Origin: Salinimonas lutimaris
GTDB taxonomy: Bacteria; Pseudomonadota; Gammaproteobacteria; Enterobacterales; Alteromonadaceae
Direction of reading: 5' to 3'
DNA length: 64,000 bases
Assembly: GCF_005222225.1 (NCBI RefSeq)
Contig: NZ_CP036536.1
Span: 2,752,001 to 2,816,000, forward strand
Shown: positions 54,094-63,194 of the stretch, in pieces
Position numbering within the stretch: position 1 is the first letter of the stretch
Layout: each line of letters starts with the position of its first letter
The notes under the pieces: model-generated
Told to the model about the DNA's origin: nothing
Database searches by the model: none
Seen by the model: the letters and a program-made list of their open reading frames with translations, nothing else
Translations under genes and position numbers: made by a program

Positions 54094-55265
54094 GTCACCG
54101 CCTCACGGGCCAGCGCCAGTGCATCCACCAGCGCTTCAATATCACGCCGTGTATGACTGCTTGATAAGGTGATCCGCAACCGGTCGGTGGTCTTGGGCAC
54201 GGTCGGATAGCGAATGGCGCCTACCCAGATTCCGCGGGCTTTTAGCGCATCAGCCAATGCCAGGGTTTGATCAGGATCGCCAATCATCACCGGCTGAATG
54301 GCGCTGGCAGAGGCACTTAAGACCAGGCCGGCCTGCTCAGAGCGCTGGCGAAATGTAGTGATGTTATCCTGCAACTGTTGCTGACGTCCTGAACCAGGAA
54401 TATGCTGCAGCGCATACAGGGTGGCCAGTGCCTGGGCCGGTGGCATGGCAGTGGAATAAATATAGTGGCGCGCTTCATTCACCAGATAGTCAATCAGCGC
54501 CTGTGAGCCGGCGACAAAAGCCCCGGCGGTGCCCACCGCCTTACCAAAGGTGCCCATCACCAGCGGCACCTGCTGCTGACTTAACTGATAATGCTCGGCG
54601 CTGCCCATGGCCCGGGCGCCCAGTACGCCAAAACCATGGGCATCATCCAGCATCAGCCAGCTGTTATGCGCCTGACTCAAAGCAATAAGCTCATCCAGCG
54701 GCGCACTGTCGCCATCCATGCTAAATACACCTTCACTGGCAATCAGGCAATCAGCTTCATGGTGTTTGGCAAGTACCTGTCTGGCATGCTGCATATCGTT
54801 ATGTCGAAAACGCTTGAGTGTGGCATTGCATGACAGGGCACCGTCAATGAACGAGGCATGCATGTATTTGTCGGCCACAATCAGACCGTCACCGCTATTG
54901 TGCTGACCAAACAGGGCCTGACACACCGCCTGGTTGGCAGCAAAGCCTGAATTGAACAGCAACACGGCTTCACGGTTAAGGTGTTCGGCCAGATACGCTT
55001 CCAGTGCCTGGTGCGCCTGGGTATATCCGGTCACCAGCGGTGATGCACCGCTGCCACCACCAAATTGTGCCAGTCCTTCAACCCAGGTCTGCAAAACGCC
55101 TTCTTCATGGCGCAAGCCCAGATAATCATTACTGGCAAAATTCAGATAATGCGCGCCGTTAATGCAAATTATGCCGTCTTTTTCATACTCAACGACCGCC
55201 CGTGTGCGCAGGTAGCCGTCCTGTTTTTTGTGATCCAGGGCCGTATCCAGCCAGTCAAATGCCAT
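54090..55265 (-). CDS. bioF: 8-amino-7-oxononanoate synthase
   Basis: PLP enzyme of 391 residues condensing pimeloyl-ACP with alanine. NFASNDYLGLR near residue 42, GGSGASPLVTGY, LMLDDAHGFGVLG and the PLP lysine in MGTFGKAVGTAG are present. Its ATG overlaps the bioB stop (TAATG). Confidence 0.95.
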   Translation of the reverse strand: MAFDWLDTALDHKKQDGYLRTRAVVEYEKDGIICINGAHYLNFASNDYLGLRHEEGVLQTWVEGLAQFGGGSGASPLVTGYTQAHQALEAYLAEHLNREAVLLFNSGFAANQAVCQALFGQHNSGDGLIVADKYMHASFIDGALSCNATLKRFRHNDMQHARQVLAKHHEADCLIASEGVFSMDGDSAPLDELIALSQAHNSWLMLDDAHGFGVLGARAMGSAEHYQLSQQQVPLVMGTFGKAVGTAGAFVAGSQALIDYLVNEARHYIYSTAMPPAQALATLYALQHIPGSGRQQQLQDNITTFRQRSEQAGLVLSASASAIQPVMIGDPDQTLALADALKARGIWVGAIRYPTVPKTTDRLRITLSSSHTRRDIEALVDALALAREAVT

Positions 55266-56353
55266 TACACCTCCGCGGCAGGCTTTTTAGTTGCATCAAT
55301 AAATAAATGGCTGGTTTGCTGCGAACTGATTTCTTCCTGCAAAGTCTGTGCATGTGCTTCGTCAGAATAGTCACGGGTCCGCTCGGTATTAATTCCCAGC
55401 TTGCGGAACAATAACACATCTTCGTTAGTATCAGGGTTGGAGGTGGTCAACAGTTTGCAGCCATAGAAAATCGAATTTGCCCCGGCCATAAAGCACAGTG
55501 CCTGCATTTGTTCATTCATATTTTCACGGCCGGCGGATAAACGCACATGAGATGCCGGCATCATGATTCGCGCCACCGCAATGGTGCGGATAAATTCAAA
55601 CGGCTCCAGATCATCCACATTATCCAGCGGGGTGCCTTTGACTTTAACCAACATATTGATGGGCACACTTTCCGGCTGTTTAGGCAGATTAGCCAGTGAA
55701 ATCAGTAAGCCGGCGCGATCGGTATGACTTTCTCCCATACCAACAATTCCACCGGAGCAGACATTCATACCTGCCTCACGCACATTTTTCAGTGTGTCCA
55801 GTCGATCCTGATAGGTCCGGGTGGTAATAATGTCGCCGTAGTATTCCGGCGAGGTATCCAGGTTATGGTTATAGTAATCCAGGCCGGCCTGCTTCAGCGC
55901 CAGCGCCTGATCGCGGGTCAGCATGCCCAGTGTCATACAGGTTTCCAGCCCCAGCTTTTTTACTTCAGATATAAGCCGGGTAACATATGGCATATCCCGC
56001 TCTTTGGGGTTACGCCAGGCTGCGCCCATACAAAAGCGGGTCGAGCCGGTTGCCTTTGCTTCGCGGGCCCGCTCAATCACTTTTTCCACTTCCATCAGCC
56101 GCTCTTTTTCCAGACCGGTGTCATAGCGGGCGCTTTGCGGGCAATATTTGCAATCTTCCGGACAGGCACCGGTTTTAATCGATAAAAGTGTCGAAACCTG
56201 TACCTCATTCGGGTCAAAATGCTGGCGATGCACCATCTGGGCTCTGAACAGCAGATCATTGAATGGCAGCGCAAAAAGGGCTTCTACCTCTGCAGTGGTC
56301 CAGTCGTGGCGAACCGGACTGTTGGCAGAATTAAAATGTGGTGCGGCGGTCAT
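55265..56353 (-). CDS. bioB: Biotin synthase
   Basis: Radical-SAM enzyme of 362 residues inserting sulfur into dethiobiotin. The [4Fe-4S] cysteines are Cys64, Cys68 and Cys71 (CPEDCKYC). The auxiliary-cluster region includes the [10 protein letters not shown] motif and the GANSIFYG segment near the C-terminus. It leads the minus-strand operon bioB-F-C-D and is divergent from bioA across a probable BirA operator. Confidence 0.97.
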   Translation of the reverse strand: MTAAPHFNSANSPVRHDWTTAEVEALFALPFNDLLFRAQMVHRQHFDPNEVQVSTLLSIKTGACPEDCKYCPQSARYDTGLEKERLMEVEKVIERAREAKATGSTRFCMGAAWRNPKERDMPYVTRLISEVKKLGLETCMTLGMLTRDQALALKQAGLDYYNHNLDTSPEYYGDIITTRTYQDRLDTLKNVREAGMNVCSGGIVGMGESHTDRAGLLISLANLPKQPESVPINMLVKVKGTPLDNVDDLEPFEFIRTIAVARIMMPASHVRLSAGRENMNEQMQALCFMAGANSIFYGCKLLTTSNPDTNEDVLLFRKLGINTERTRDYSDEAHAQTLQEEISSQQTSHLFIDATKKPAAEV

Positions 56354-56407
56354 GGCCTGTCCTTTACTATTTGTATTTTCGGGCTTAGTCTATGCGCACC
56401 GCCTGAG

Positions 56408-56440
56408 TTGTCAACTCTGACCAATTTCAAACATTTACCA
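56408..56440 (+). promoter_or_regulatory. Probable BirA operator between bioB and bioA
   Basis: TTGTCAACT and CATTTACCA are separated by 15 bases. Compared with the consensus TTGTAAACC-N15-GGTTTACAA they match at 7/9 and 6/9 positions. The position between the divergent biotin genes is as expected for control by the biotin repressor-ligase. Confidence 0.55.
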
Positions 56441-56451
56441 ATGGTTATATT

Positions 56452-57717
56452 TTGAGCAATATAGAATTTGATAAGCGCCACATCTGGCATCCGTACACCT
56501 CGTCAGTCAACCCGCTGCCCTGCTATGAAGTGGCCGGTGCGCAGGGAGTCAATATTCAGCTGACTTCAGGAGAAACATTGATTGACGGGATGTCGAGCTG
56601 GTGGGCGGCGATTCACGGCTACAATCATCCCCGCCTGAATCAGGCCGCGCATGAGCAGGTAGATAAATTTTCGCATGTCATGTTTGGCGGTCTGACACAC
56701 GAGCCGGCAGTGAATGTCTGCCGTCAGTTGCTGGATATGGCACCGGCAGGGATGGAACGGGTCTTTCTGGCCGACTCCGGATCGGTATCGGTAGAGGTGG
56801 CTCTTAAAATGGCGCTGCAATACTGGGCCTGCCAGGGACGTCCTGATAAACACAAAATTGTTACCCCCCGCAATGGTTACCATGGTGATACCTTTGCCGC
56901 CATGTCTGTCTGCGATCCGGTCAATGGAATGCACAGCCTGTTTTCCGGTGTTCTGACCAAACAGCTGTTTGCCCCGGCTCCGCAAACCCGTTTCGGTCAG
57001 ACATTCAGTGAGGATGACATCCTGCCCTTAGAAGAGCTGTTTGCCAGTCATCACCATGAAATGGCGGCACTGATCATCGAACCGGTGGTTCAGGGAGCTG
57101 GTGGCATGCGTATTTATCATCCGGAGTATCTCAGACGTTGCCGTCAGCTGTGCGACAATTATGATGTTCTGCTGATTTGTGACGAGATTGCCACCGGCTT
57201 TGGCCGCACCGGCAAGCTGTTTGGTGTCGACCATGCCCAGATCAGTCCCGACATCATGTGTGTGGGTAAAGCGCTGACCGGCGGGTATATGACGCTGGCC
57301 GCCACCATGTGCACCGAAGATGTGGCGCTGGGCGTATGTCAGGGCGAACCCGGAGTATTTATGCACGGCCCCACCTACATGGGCAATCCGCTGGCCTGCG
57401 CGGTCGCCAGTGCCAGCCTGGCGCTGGTCAGTGAAAATCACTGGCAGCAGCAAACCCGGGATATTGAAACGCAACTTAAAGCCGAACTGCTCCGCTGCGC
57501 ACAGCTTGAGCAGGTTAAAGAAGTACGGATTCTGGGGGCTATCGGCGTGGTAGAAACTCACCAGCCGGTCGATGTCGCCCGCCTGCAACGCAGCTTTGTA
57601 AAAAACGGCGTATGGATACGCCCGTTTAATAAACTGGTATACATTATGCCACCGTATATTATCCAACCCGATGAACTCAGCCAGTTAACCAGTGCGATTT
57701 ATCATGCACTGAAGTAA
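56452..57717 (+). CDS. bioA: Adenosylmethionine-8-amino-7-oxononanoate aminotransferase
   Basis: Class III PLP aminotransferase of 421 residues using SAM as amino donor to make diaminopelargonate. The start matches E. coli BioA (FDKRHIWHPYTS), then GMSSWWAAIHGYNHPRL, the DEIATGFGRTG strand and the PLP lysine in CVGKALTGGYMTLA. The only suitable start is TTG at 56452, without a ribosome-binding site. A four-codon frame (ATG GTT ATA TTT TGA) ends on this TTG, which suggests coupling or translational control. Confidence 0.95.
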   Translation: MSNIEFDKRHIWHPYTSSVNPLPCYEVAGAQGVNIQLTSGETLIDGMSSWWAAIHGYNHPRLNQAAHEQVDKFSHVMFGGLTHEPAVNVCRQLLDMAPAGMERVFLADSGSVSVEVALKMALQYWACQGRPDKHKIVTPRNGYHGDTFAAMSVCDPVNGMHSLFSGVLTKQLFAPAPQTRFGQTFSEDDILPLEELFASHHHEMAALIIEPVVQGAGGMRIYHPEYLRRCRQLCDNYDVLLICDEIATGFGRTGKLFGVDHAQISPDIMCVGKALTGGYMTLAATMCTEDVALGVCQGEPGVFMHGPTYMGNPLACAVASASLALVSENHWQQQTRDIETQLKAELLRCAQLEQVKEVRILGAIGVVETHQPVDVARLQRSFVKNGVWIRPFNKLVYIMPPYIIQPDELSQLTSAIYHALK

Positions 57718-57737
57718 CAGGCACGCAGGAGCTGTAT

Positions 57738-58259
57738 ATGAAAGCGCTGGTCAATATCATGGACAAGATTATTTTTGCGGCGCTGTTCATTGCCGCCTTA
57801 CAGGTGCCGGTGCTGGCCGACCATTACCGGCAGTATCTGACCGGCTTTTATGATGCCACCGCACTGCAGGTGGCCGGTTATGAAAGCCTGGCCCGGCAGT
57901 TTGGTTATGCTTCGGTACCGGCGATGCTTGATGATCTGCGCGCCAACAACAGTCCGGTGGTACGCCAGGACGCCGAGCAAAAAGCCCTTACCATGCGCCG
58001 CCTGCAGGATTTGGAGACGGGCCTTACGCAGCTACAAACCGGCAATTACTTCAGCCGCGCCTGGTATATGTTTAACCCCGACCGCTTTGATGTACTTAAA
58101 CGGGTTGGCGAAAATTTTGCTCCATCTGTGCCTTTGTCTCCGCCAGCCATTATCTATAGTGTAGTTGTGGCCATTATCGCCAATATGCTGTTATGGACTC
58201 CCGCCTGGTGTGTTCGCGGAGCCCGGCGTTTACGCCGCCGGCCGCAGCACGCCGCCTGA
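57738..58259 (+). CDS. DUF2937 family membrane protein
   Basis: Protein of 173 residues with a hydrophobic N-terminal helix (about 10-27), a soluble middle with the YLTGFYDATALQVAGYESLARQFG-type segment, and a second helix near 140-158 before a basic tail. The layout fits the DUF2937 family, of unknown function. It follows bioA by 20 bases and may be cotranscribed. Confidence 0.72.
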   Translation: MKALVNIMDKIIFAALFIAALQVPVLADHYRQYLTGFYDATALQVAGYESLARQFGYASVPAMLDDLRANNSPVVRQDAEQKALTMRRLQDLETGLTQLQTGNYFSRAWYMFNPDRFDVLKRVGENFAPSVPLSPPAIIYSVVVAIIANMLLWTPAWCVRGARRLRRRPQHAA

Positions 58260-58407
58260 GCGTTTTATGGCAGCACATCATCAGCGTGCCATATAACATT
58301 GTCTTTATATTTTACAAAAGCCTGTAACCTTTATGTACTTGTGCTGGGCAATGCGCTGTCTGGTAACTACCAAAATAGCATGAGACCTGACTAAAAATCA
58401 GGGACTT

Positions 58408-58436
58408 ATGACACTAGGGTGACAGTTTGGTGACAT
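58408..58436 (+). promoter_or_regulatory. Pho-box-like triple repeat (PhoB/OmpR-family site)
   Basis: ATGACAC, GTGACAG and GTGACAT are separated by four bases each, so TGACA recurs at 58409, 58420 and 58431, exactly 11 bp apart. On the minus strand this reads as three CTGTCAC-like Pho half-boxes. It is about 128 bases before the orphan gene at 58565. The rest of the intergenic region (58260-58564) shows no gene or terminator that I can support. Confidence 0.6.
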
Positions 58437-58564
58437 TCAGGTATTCATTTTGCAAAACTTACTGTGAGTGTGAACCTTTGATCTGCGGCCATGAGCGCGT
58501 GTGAGACTCATCGACCTGAAAAATAAAGGTTTATTAGATTTACCGAGTAAAGGCAGGTTGTATT

Positions 58565-58846
58565 ATGAAAAAACCAAATACGTTATTAATCGGACAAGCG
58601 TTGCAGTTAAGAGACAAGCTGGTTGCGAAACGTCACGTGATTCCACCATCAATGATGAGTGAATGGGCACGGCTGCGCAAGCAGACTGAAGAATTTGATG
58701 CCAATCATCCGTTTGATACCGCGGTTAAGGGCCAGACCTTTACCAAGCCTTCCGCGTTCAATGGCAGTGACAGCCAGTTAAATGATCTGGTGACTTCGCT
58801 TAAAGCTTTCGATCAAAAGGTGAACGTAAAGGCAGTGGCCCACTAA
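58565..58846 (+). CDS. Hypothetical protein (93 aa) behind a Pho-like site
   Basis: Unrecognised soluble protein: basic N-terminus MKKPNTLLIGQALQLRDK, a middle MMSEWARLRKQTEEFDANHP, and a C-terminal LVTSLKAFDQKVNV helix. No signal peptide or membrane segment. It has its own upstream TGACA-repeat site and a strong terminator, so it is a stand-alone transcription unit. A purine-rich AGG precedes the ATG. Confidence 0.65.
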   Translation: MKKPNTLLIGQALQLRDKLVAKRHVIPPSMMSEWARLRKQTEEFDANHPFDTAVKGQTFTKPSAFNGSDSQLNDLVTSLKAFDQKVNVKAVAH

Positions 58847-58872
58847 ACACACGGCAGGGACGCTCTGGCAGC

Positions 58873-58913
58873 AAAAAGGCCAGCCTGCGGAATACCGCGG
58901 CTGGCCTTTTTTG
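58873..58913. terminator. Intrinsic terminator after the 93-aa gene
   Basis: AAAAAGGCCAGCC pairs with GGCTGGCCTTTTTT around an internal CTGCGG/CCGCGG-type loop region, ending in T6. It can serve both strands. Confidence 0.87.
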
Positions 58914-58926
58914 TATTTCTTTTGTT

Positions 58927-59032
58927 GCTCAGGGCTGTAACAACGCTCAGGGCTATATCCGCGCTCAGGGCTATATCCGCGCTCAGGGCTGTTTACCGCT
59001 CAGGGCTGCTTACCGCTCAGCGCTGTTTTTCC
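58927..59032. repeat. Minisatellite of 17-18 bp, six copies
   Basis: GCTCAGGGCT begins at 58927, 58945, 58963, 58981 and 58998, with a variant (GCTCAGCGCT) at 59015; periods are 18, 18, 18, 17 and 17. The last copy is the end of the GNAT-C39 gene: on the minus strand AGC-GCT-GAG-CGG-TAA encodes its final residues and stop. Neighbouring copies repeat this stop-codon end downstream of the gene. Confidence 0.9.
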
Positions 59033-60146
59033 CTTCAATAATGATAGCAGCGCGAAACTTACGCCGGCCGTAGCTGGCCAGTCGCATAAACTCTTCCCGG
59101 GCTACCGGCACATGCTGATGCTCAACCTGGGCACCATAGTCATGATCATCGGGATCATGGATATACACACATTGCTCATCCATGCGGGTAACCGTTACCC
59201 AATGTGGCGCTTTGCGTTTATCAAACGCATAGGTACTGATAAGGCATACCACAGAGGCGCCGTGCCGCAGTTTTTGCTCCAGCTCGTCAATTCGCCAGTC
59301 GCCGTAAGTAACCGGTAAACCAGCTTGTGCAGCCCGGTCTGCAAAGTCGGCTTCCACCACCGCGACAATCTGTTTTTTGTGCTCGCTTCGTACACCGTCC
59401 ACAAACATCGGCAAGCAATGACTTAACCACACCTCACAACAGAACCCTTCGGCCTTCGCTGCCAGCGCCAGCCCCACCGGGTGACAGCCACCATGGCCGG
59501 ATGTCATATAAATCGTGGTGCTGTGCCGCCACAATTGTAATTCATGTTGCTGGGTTAAACTTGCCTGAGGTTGCTGCTGCGCCATAGCCATCATCAACGC
59601 AGCCGGGCCACAGGTAAATTCGGTGGTTTGCTGATAATAAGGATAGGCATCGGCGATCCGGGAACTGACCGGGCGCACCAGCGACTTTTGCATCCGCAAG
59701 GCATTGGCCGCGTCCGAATAATATCCTGGATATACACCAAACTGGCGAAACCCTAGTTGTTCATACAGCCGGATGGCGGCGTGATTATGTTCCGCCACCT
59801 CCAACCGCATAAAGTGCTTTCCCCGGCTCAGGGCCCTCCCTTCCAGATGGGTCACCAGCGCCTGCGCCACGCCTTTGCCGCGCGCTGTCGGAGCAACGGC
59901 GATTGAATACAGTCGGGTTAATAAGGTTCCCCGACGCAACAACAATAAAGCATACCCCAGCACCTCGCCCTGCTCCCGGGCCACAATAAACTCGGCATTA
60001 CTGGCGGTCGCATAATGACGCATACGACGCTTACTAAGCCGGTCGGTATCAAAACACAGCTGTTCCAGCGCCCATAATGCTGCAACATCATCGGGCGTGA
60101 CCTTATCGATGGTCAGCGCTGAGAATTCAGCCCGCACCGCTGTCAT
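59010..60146 (-). CDS. GNAT acetyltransferase fused to a C39-like cysteine peptidase domain
   Basis: Two-domain protein of 378 residues. An N-terminal GNAT domain (about 10-155) has the acetyl-CoA loop R-G-K-G-V-A at 89-94 and the NHAAIRLYEQLGF motif. The C-terminal domain (about 170-375) is peptidase C39-like (DUF3335): Cys179 in FTCGPAALMMAM, His315 in APHWVTVT and Asp331 in IHDPD form a plausible triad. I start at the ATG at 60146, with GAGG eight bases before it and one base after the ATP-grasp stop. It is the partner gene of the ATP-grasp enzyme; the substrate is unknown. Confidence 0.85.
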   Translation of the reverse strand: MTAVRAEFSALTIDKVTPDDVAALWALEQLCFDTDRLSKRRMRHYATASNAEFIVAREQGEVLGYALLLLRRGTLLTRLYSIAVAPTARGKGVAQALVTHLEGRALSRGKHFMRLEVAEHNHAAIRLYEQLGFRQFGVYPGYYSDAANALRMQKSLVRPVSSRIADAYPYYQQTTEFTCGPAALMMAMAQQQPQASLTQQHELQLWRHSTTIYMTSGHGGCHPVGLALAAKAEGFCCEVWLSHCLPMFVDGVRSEHKKQIVAVVEADFADRAAQAGLPVTYGDWRIDELEQKLRHGASVVCLISTYAFDKRKAPHWVTVTRMDEQCVYIHDPDDHDYGAQVEHQHVPVAREEFMRLASYGRRKFRAAIIIEGKNSAER

Positions 60147-60147
60147 A

Positions 60148-61629
60148 TTATCTGCCTCGCTGTTCAAGACGCTTCACAAACTCCTGCATAATCAGGGTAT
60201 ACAGGTCACGTCCCAGATATTTATCTTCAACCCCAGAATCAATACTCGGATTGTCATTCACTTCAATCACATACACTTTATTGCCGGTATGTTTAATATC
60301 CACACCGTACAAACCTTCACCCACTGCTTTGGCAGCTTTCACCGCCGCCTGCAATACCGGCTTGGGCACTTCAAAGGTCGGCATGGTAGTAAAGCCACCT
60401 GAGTCAATGTCATTGTCTTTGTGGTTGTAAATCTGCCAGTGATTTCTGGCCATATAGTATTTACAGGCATAAATCGGCTTTCCGCCCAGCACGCCTATGC
60501 GCCAGTCGTATTCGGTATACACATACTCCTGAACCAGCACCAGCGCTGACTCGGCCAGCATGTCCTGTAAACGCAGCTTCAGGGCAGCCGCATCCTCGAC
60601 CTTATACACACCCCGGCTAAATGAGCTTTCCGGCAGCTTTAATACCAGCGGTAAGCCCAACTCGCTAATCAGACGTGCACAGTCTTCATCTGAATCACTG
60701 GCCACAAACTGACTTTTTGGGGCCGGCACTTTCTGATAGGCGAACGCATCCTGCAAAAACACCTTATTACAACAGCGCAGAATAGACTGGGTATCATCAA
60801 TCACCACCAGCCCTTCACGCTCGGCGGCCCGGGCCAGCCGGTAGGTGTGGTGGTCAATTGCGGTGGTTTCACGAATAAACAACGCATCGTAATGACCCAC
60901 CTCATCCACACTAAGGCGACTTACCACCTCAGCATGAATCCCCTGCGCTTCGGCTGCTTTAACAAACTGGCTGATTGCACGTTTGTCGCTGGGCGGGGTG
61001 ACCTCTTCAGGGTTTACCAGAATAGCCATATCCCATCGGGTTTTGCGGCTTTTCGGGCGACCTTTCCAGGTTGATGTGGCGTAGTCACGTACACTGCTTA
61101 TGGCATAATCACGCAGCGATTCCGGCAATGCATTAAAGCCAGCAGCTTCCAGTTCTACCATACCGATTGGACTGTGCTGAGAGGCACCGGTGCTTTCCTC
61201 AGCGATATGCAGGGTCAGCTTTAAAATCGGGCATGGATAATATTTGAACGCCATTTCAGCAATCGGGCTAAACGCCTGATCTTTGGTTTGACCAAACAGT
61301 ACATATATTGTGTGTGCGCTATGCACACCGCCCGGCAAACTGAATGCCTCAGGCAATGGCAGCCGCGGCTTGCCCTCACCTTCGTCGGTCATACGCAGGT
61401 CATTAATAATATTTACCGCAGGCAGAACCCGATGTTGACGGGCCTGCGCCAGTAATGAACAGTAATACCCCTGACTCAGGTATTTGCCTGTGTCACATAA
61501 GTTGATAACCCGGGTTTTTGGCTCGTTGAGTTTTGGAAAATCGGCCAGATAATCCTCAAACGTCACCACGTTCAGATCCGTGTTATCAAAGTAGCTGATG
61601 TCGTCTGCCACAATAAGGGTATGATGCAT
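60148..61629 (-). CDS. RimK-related ATP-grasp ligase with N-terminal RLAN domain
   Basis: Protein of 493 residues. An N-terminal RLAN-type domain (about 1-180; LIVADDISYFDNTDLNVV, VINLCDTGKYLSQGYYCSLLA) precedes a RimK-like ATP-grasp domain (about 270-480). Ligase features include LVLKLPESSFSRGV, LVQEYVYTEYDWRIGVLGG, and the metal-binding YVIEVNDNPS, with Glu and Asn ligands. Such enzymes form amide or peptide bonds with ATP. I start at the ATG at 61629, although AAGGA is 12 bases away. It is translationally linked to the GNAT-C39 gene. The substrate is unknown. Confidence 0.88.
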   Translation of the reverse strand: MHHTLIVADDISYFDNTDLNVVTFEDYLADFPKLNEPKTRVINLCDTGKYLSQGYYCSLLAQARQHRVLPAVNIINDLRMTDEGEGKPRLPLPEAFSLPGGVHSAHTIYVLFGQTKDQAFSPIAEMAFKYYPCPILKLTLHIAEESTGASQHSPIGMVELEAAGFNALPESLRDYAISSVRDYATSTWKGRPKSRKTRWDMAILVNPEEVTPPSDKRAISQFVKAAEAQGIHAEVVSRLSVDEVGHYDALFIRETTAIDHHTYRLARAAEREGLVVIDDTQSILRCCNKVFLQDAFAYQKVPAPKSQFVASDSDEDCARLISELGLPLVLKLPESSFSRGVYKVEDAAALKLRLQDMLAESALVLVQEYVYTEYDWRIGVLGGKPIYACKYYMARNHWQIYNHKDNDIDSGGFTTMPTFEVPKPVLQAAVKAAKAVGEGLYGVDIKHTGNKVYVIEVNDNPSIDSGVEDKYLGRDLYTLIMQEFVKRLEQRGR

Positions 61630-61830
61630 GTAAAGTATAATTCCTTGTATATATAGCGCTGGCTGCAACCTTTGCGGCCAGTGCATGAGTTAAGCAGATT
61701 CTACGATATGTGCAGGTTTTGCATAGTAAAATCAGCACGGCATTTTTTCATCGTTACGATGATCAAATATGATGGATTTTTTCGCCTTCCCCGGCGTACT
61801 AAATCCGGTTCTTTTGTGTAAGGAGAGGTT

Positions 61831-62802
61831 ATGATTTTAGCAACGGTTGCCATTTTGGTCGGTTTGCCGGTGTTATTGTGGAGTGCAGGAAAATTTGTTG
61901 ACGGGGCATCGGGGGTGGCCCGGCATTTTGGTGTGTCACCACTGATCATCGGTATGATCATCATTGGCTTTGGTACCTCAGCGCCGGAAATTATTGTCTC
62001 CGTATTTGCCTCTGTGCAAGGGAATTCCGGCATTGCGCTGGGTAATGCGTTTGGCTCAAACATTGCCAACATTGGCCTGGTGCTGGGCTTAACCGCCCTG
62101 TTCAGTCCAATTGCGGTGCGCTCGGAAATTATCCGTCGCGAATTGCCCATCATGCTGGCGATTACCTTCATTGCCACCTGGCAGTTGCTGGATTTGAATT
62201 TGTCCAAGGACGATGCTTTTACCCTGCTGGGACTATTTCTGCTATTGATGGGCTGGAGCATCTGGCAAGGCATTAAGGGCAAAAACGACAGTCTGGCCTC
62301 AGAATATGAAAATGAACTGGAAAGTGGTGCCACACCGGTTAAAGCCAATGTGGTGTGGTTGCTTGCTGGTCTGGTTTTACTGATTGCCAGCTCGCGCATT
62401 CTGGTCTGGGGCGCGGTGGAAATTGCCACTCACTTCGGGGTCAGTGACACTATCATCGGCCTGACCATCATCGCGGTGGGCACCTCCTTGCCTGAGCTGG
62501 CATCATCGTTGATGGCGGTGCGCAAAAAAGAGCATGATCTGGCGCTGGGCAATGTTATCGGCTCAAATATGTTTAATATTCTGGCTGTGGTGGGTCTTGC
62601 CGGCGTTATTCACCCAACGCAGATTGACAGCAGCTTTTTCTATCGGGACATCATGGTGATGGTGGCCTTCTCGGTGGCTCTGTTTATATTTTGTATTGGT
62701 ATTAAGCGTCAGGGCCGGTTAAACCGGCTGGAAGGCGGCGCGTTTTGCCTGGCGTATATAGGTTATACCTGGTACCTGATTAACTCTGCATTTATCGGCT
62801 AG
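61831..62802 (+). CDS. Calcium/sodium antiporter, CaCA family (YrbG-like)
   Basis: Membrane exchanger of 323 residues with about ten helices and the two inverted alpha-repeats: GFGTSAPEIIVSVFAS followed by GNAFGSNIANIGLVLG, and AVGTSLPELASSLMAV followed by GNVIGSNMFNILAVVG. These carry the Ser/Glu and Asn/Asp ion ligands. An acidic loop (ASEYENELES) lies between the halves. It resembles E. coli YrbG; ion specificity is inferred. AGGAG-type ribosome-binding site at 61821. Confidence 0.93.
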   Translation: MILATVAILVGLPVLLWSAGKFVDGASGVARHFGVSPLIIGMIIIGFGTSAPEIIVSVFASVQGNSGIALGNAFGSNIANIGLVLGLTALFSPIAVRSEIIRRELPIMLAITFIATWQLLDLNLSKDDAFTLLGLFLLLMGWSIWQGIKGKNDSLASEYENELESGATPVKANVVWLLAGLVLLIASSRILVWGAVEIATHFGVSDTIIGLTIIAVGTSLPELASSLMAVRKKEHDLALGNVIGSNMFNILAVVGLAGVIHPTQIDSSFFYRDIMVMVAFSVALFIFCIGIKRQGRLNRLEGGAFCLAYIGYTWYLINSAFIG

Positions 62803-63194
62803 CCAAAATGCAGGGTGAGGCCAAATAAAATGGCCAGCCCTGCGGTAAGCAGAATATAAAGATTCACGCCATACTCGTCGCGTTTGCGGCGGGTGCGGCG
62901 AATGCGCATTATCATGGCAATGACAGTAATCCCAAGACACGTCTGGGTTATCCGGAACAGCACGCCAATCAATTCTGCTGACCACCCTGTATCTCCCGGA
63001 ATATTCCAGTAGCGCTGAAGTCCTGTGACAAAGTCAGGCCGGGCATAATGAAACACAATCAGCGCCACCATCAGCAGCAGCCACGCCAGAATATTTAATC
63101 CAATAAGCACCTGATAAAAGCGGTCTCTGGCTTTTGGCCGGCGACGCCGGTTTGCAGAAGATTGTGAACGATCGGGCTGGGCTGTTTGATTCAA
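62799..63194 (-). CDS. Hypothetical membrane protein (131 aa)
   Basis: Unrecognised protein with a basic N-terminus (SSANRRRRPKARDR) and three hydrophobic helices (about 29-48, 73-95, 110-130). Basic loops point to a cytoplasmic N-terminus. It overlaps the antiporter's end by four bases, tail to tail. Function unknown. Confidence 0.72.
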   Translation of the reverse strand: MNQTAQPDRSQSSANRRRRPKARDRFYQVLIGLNILAWLLLMVALIVFHYARPDFVTGLQRYWNIPGDTGWSAELIGVLFRITQTCLGITVIAMIMRIRRTRRKRDEYGVNLYILLTAGLAILFGLTLHFG

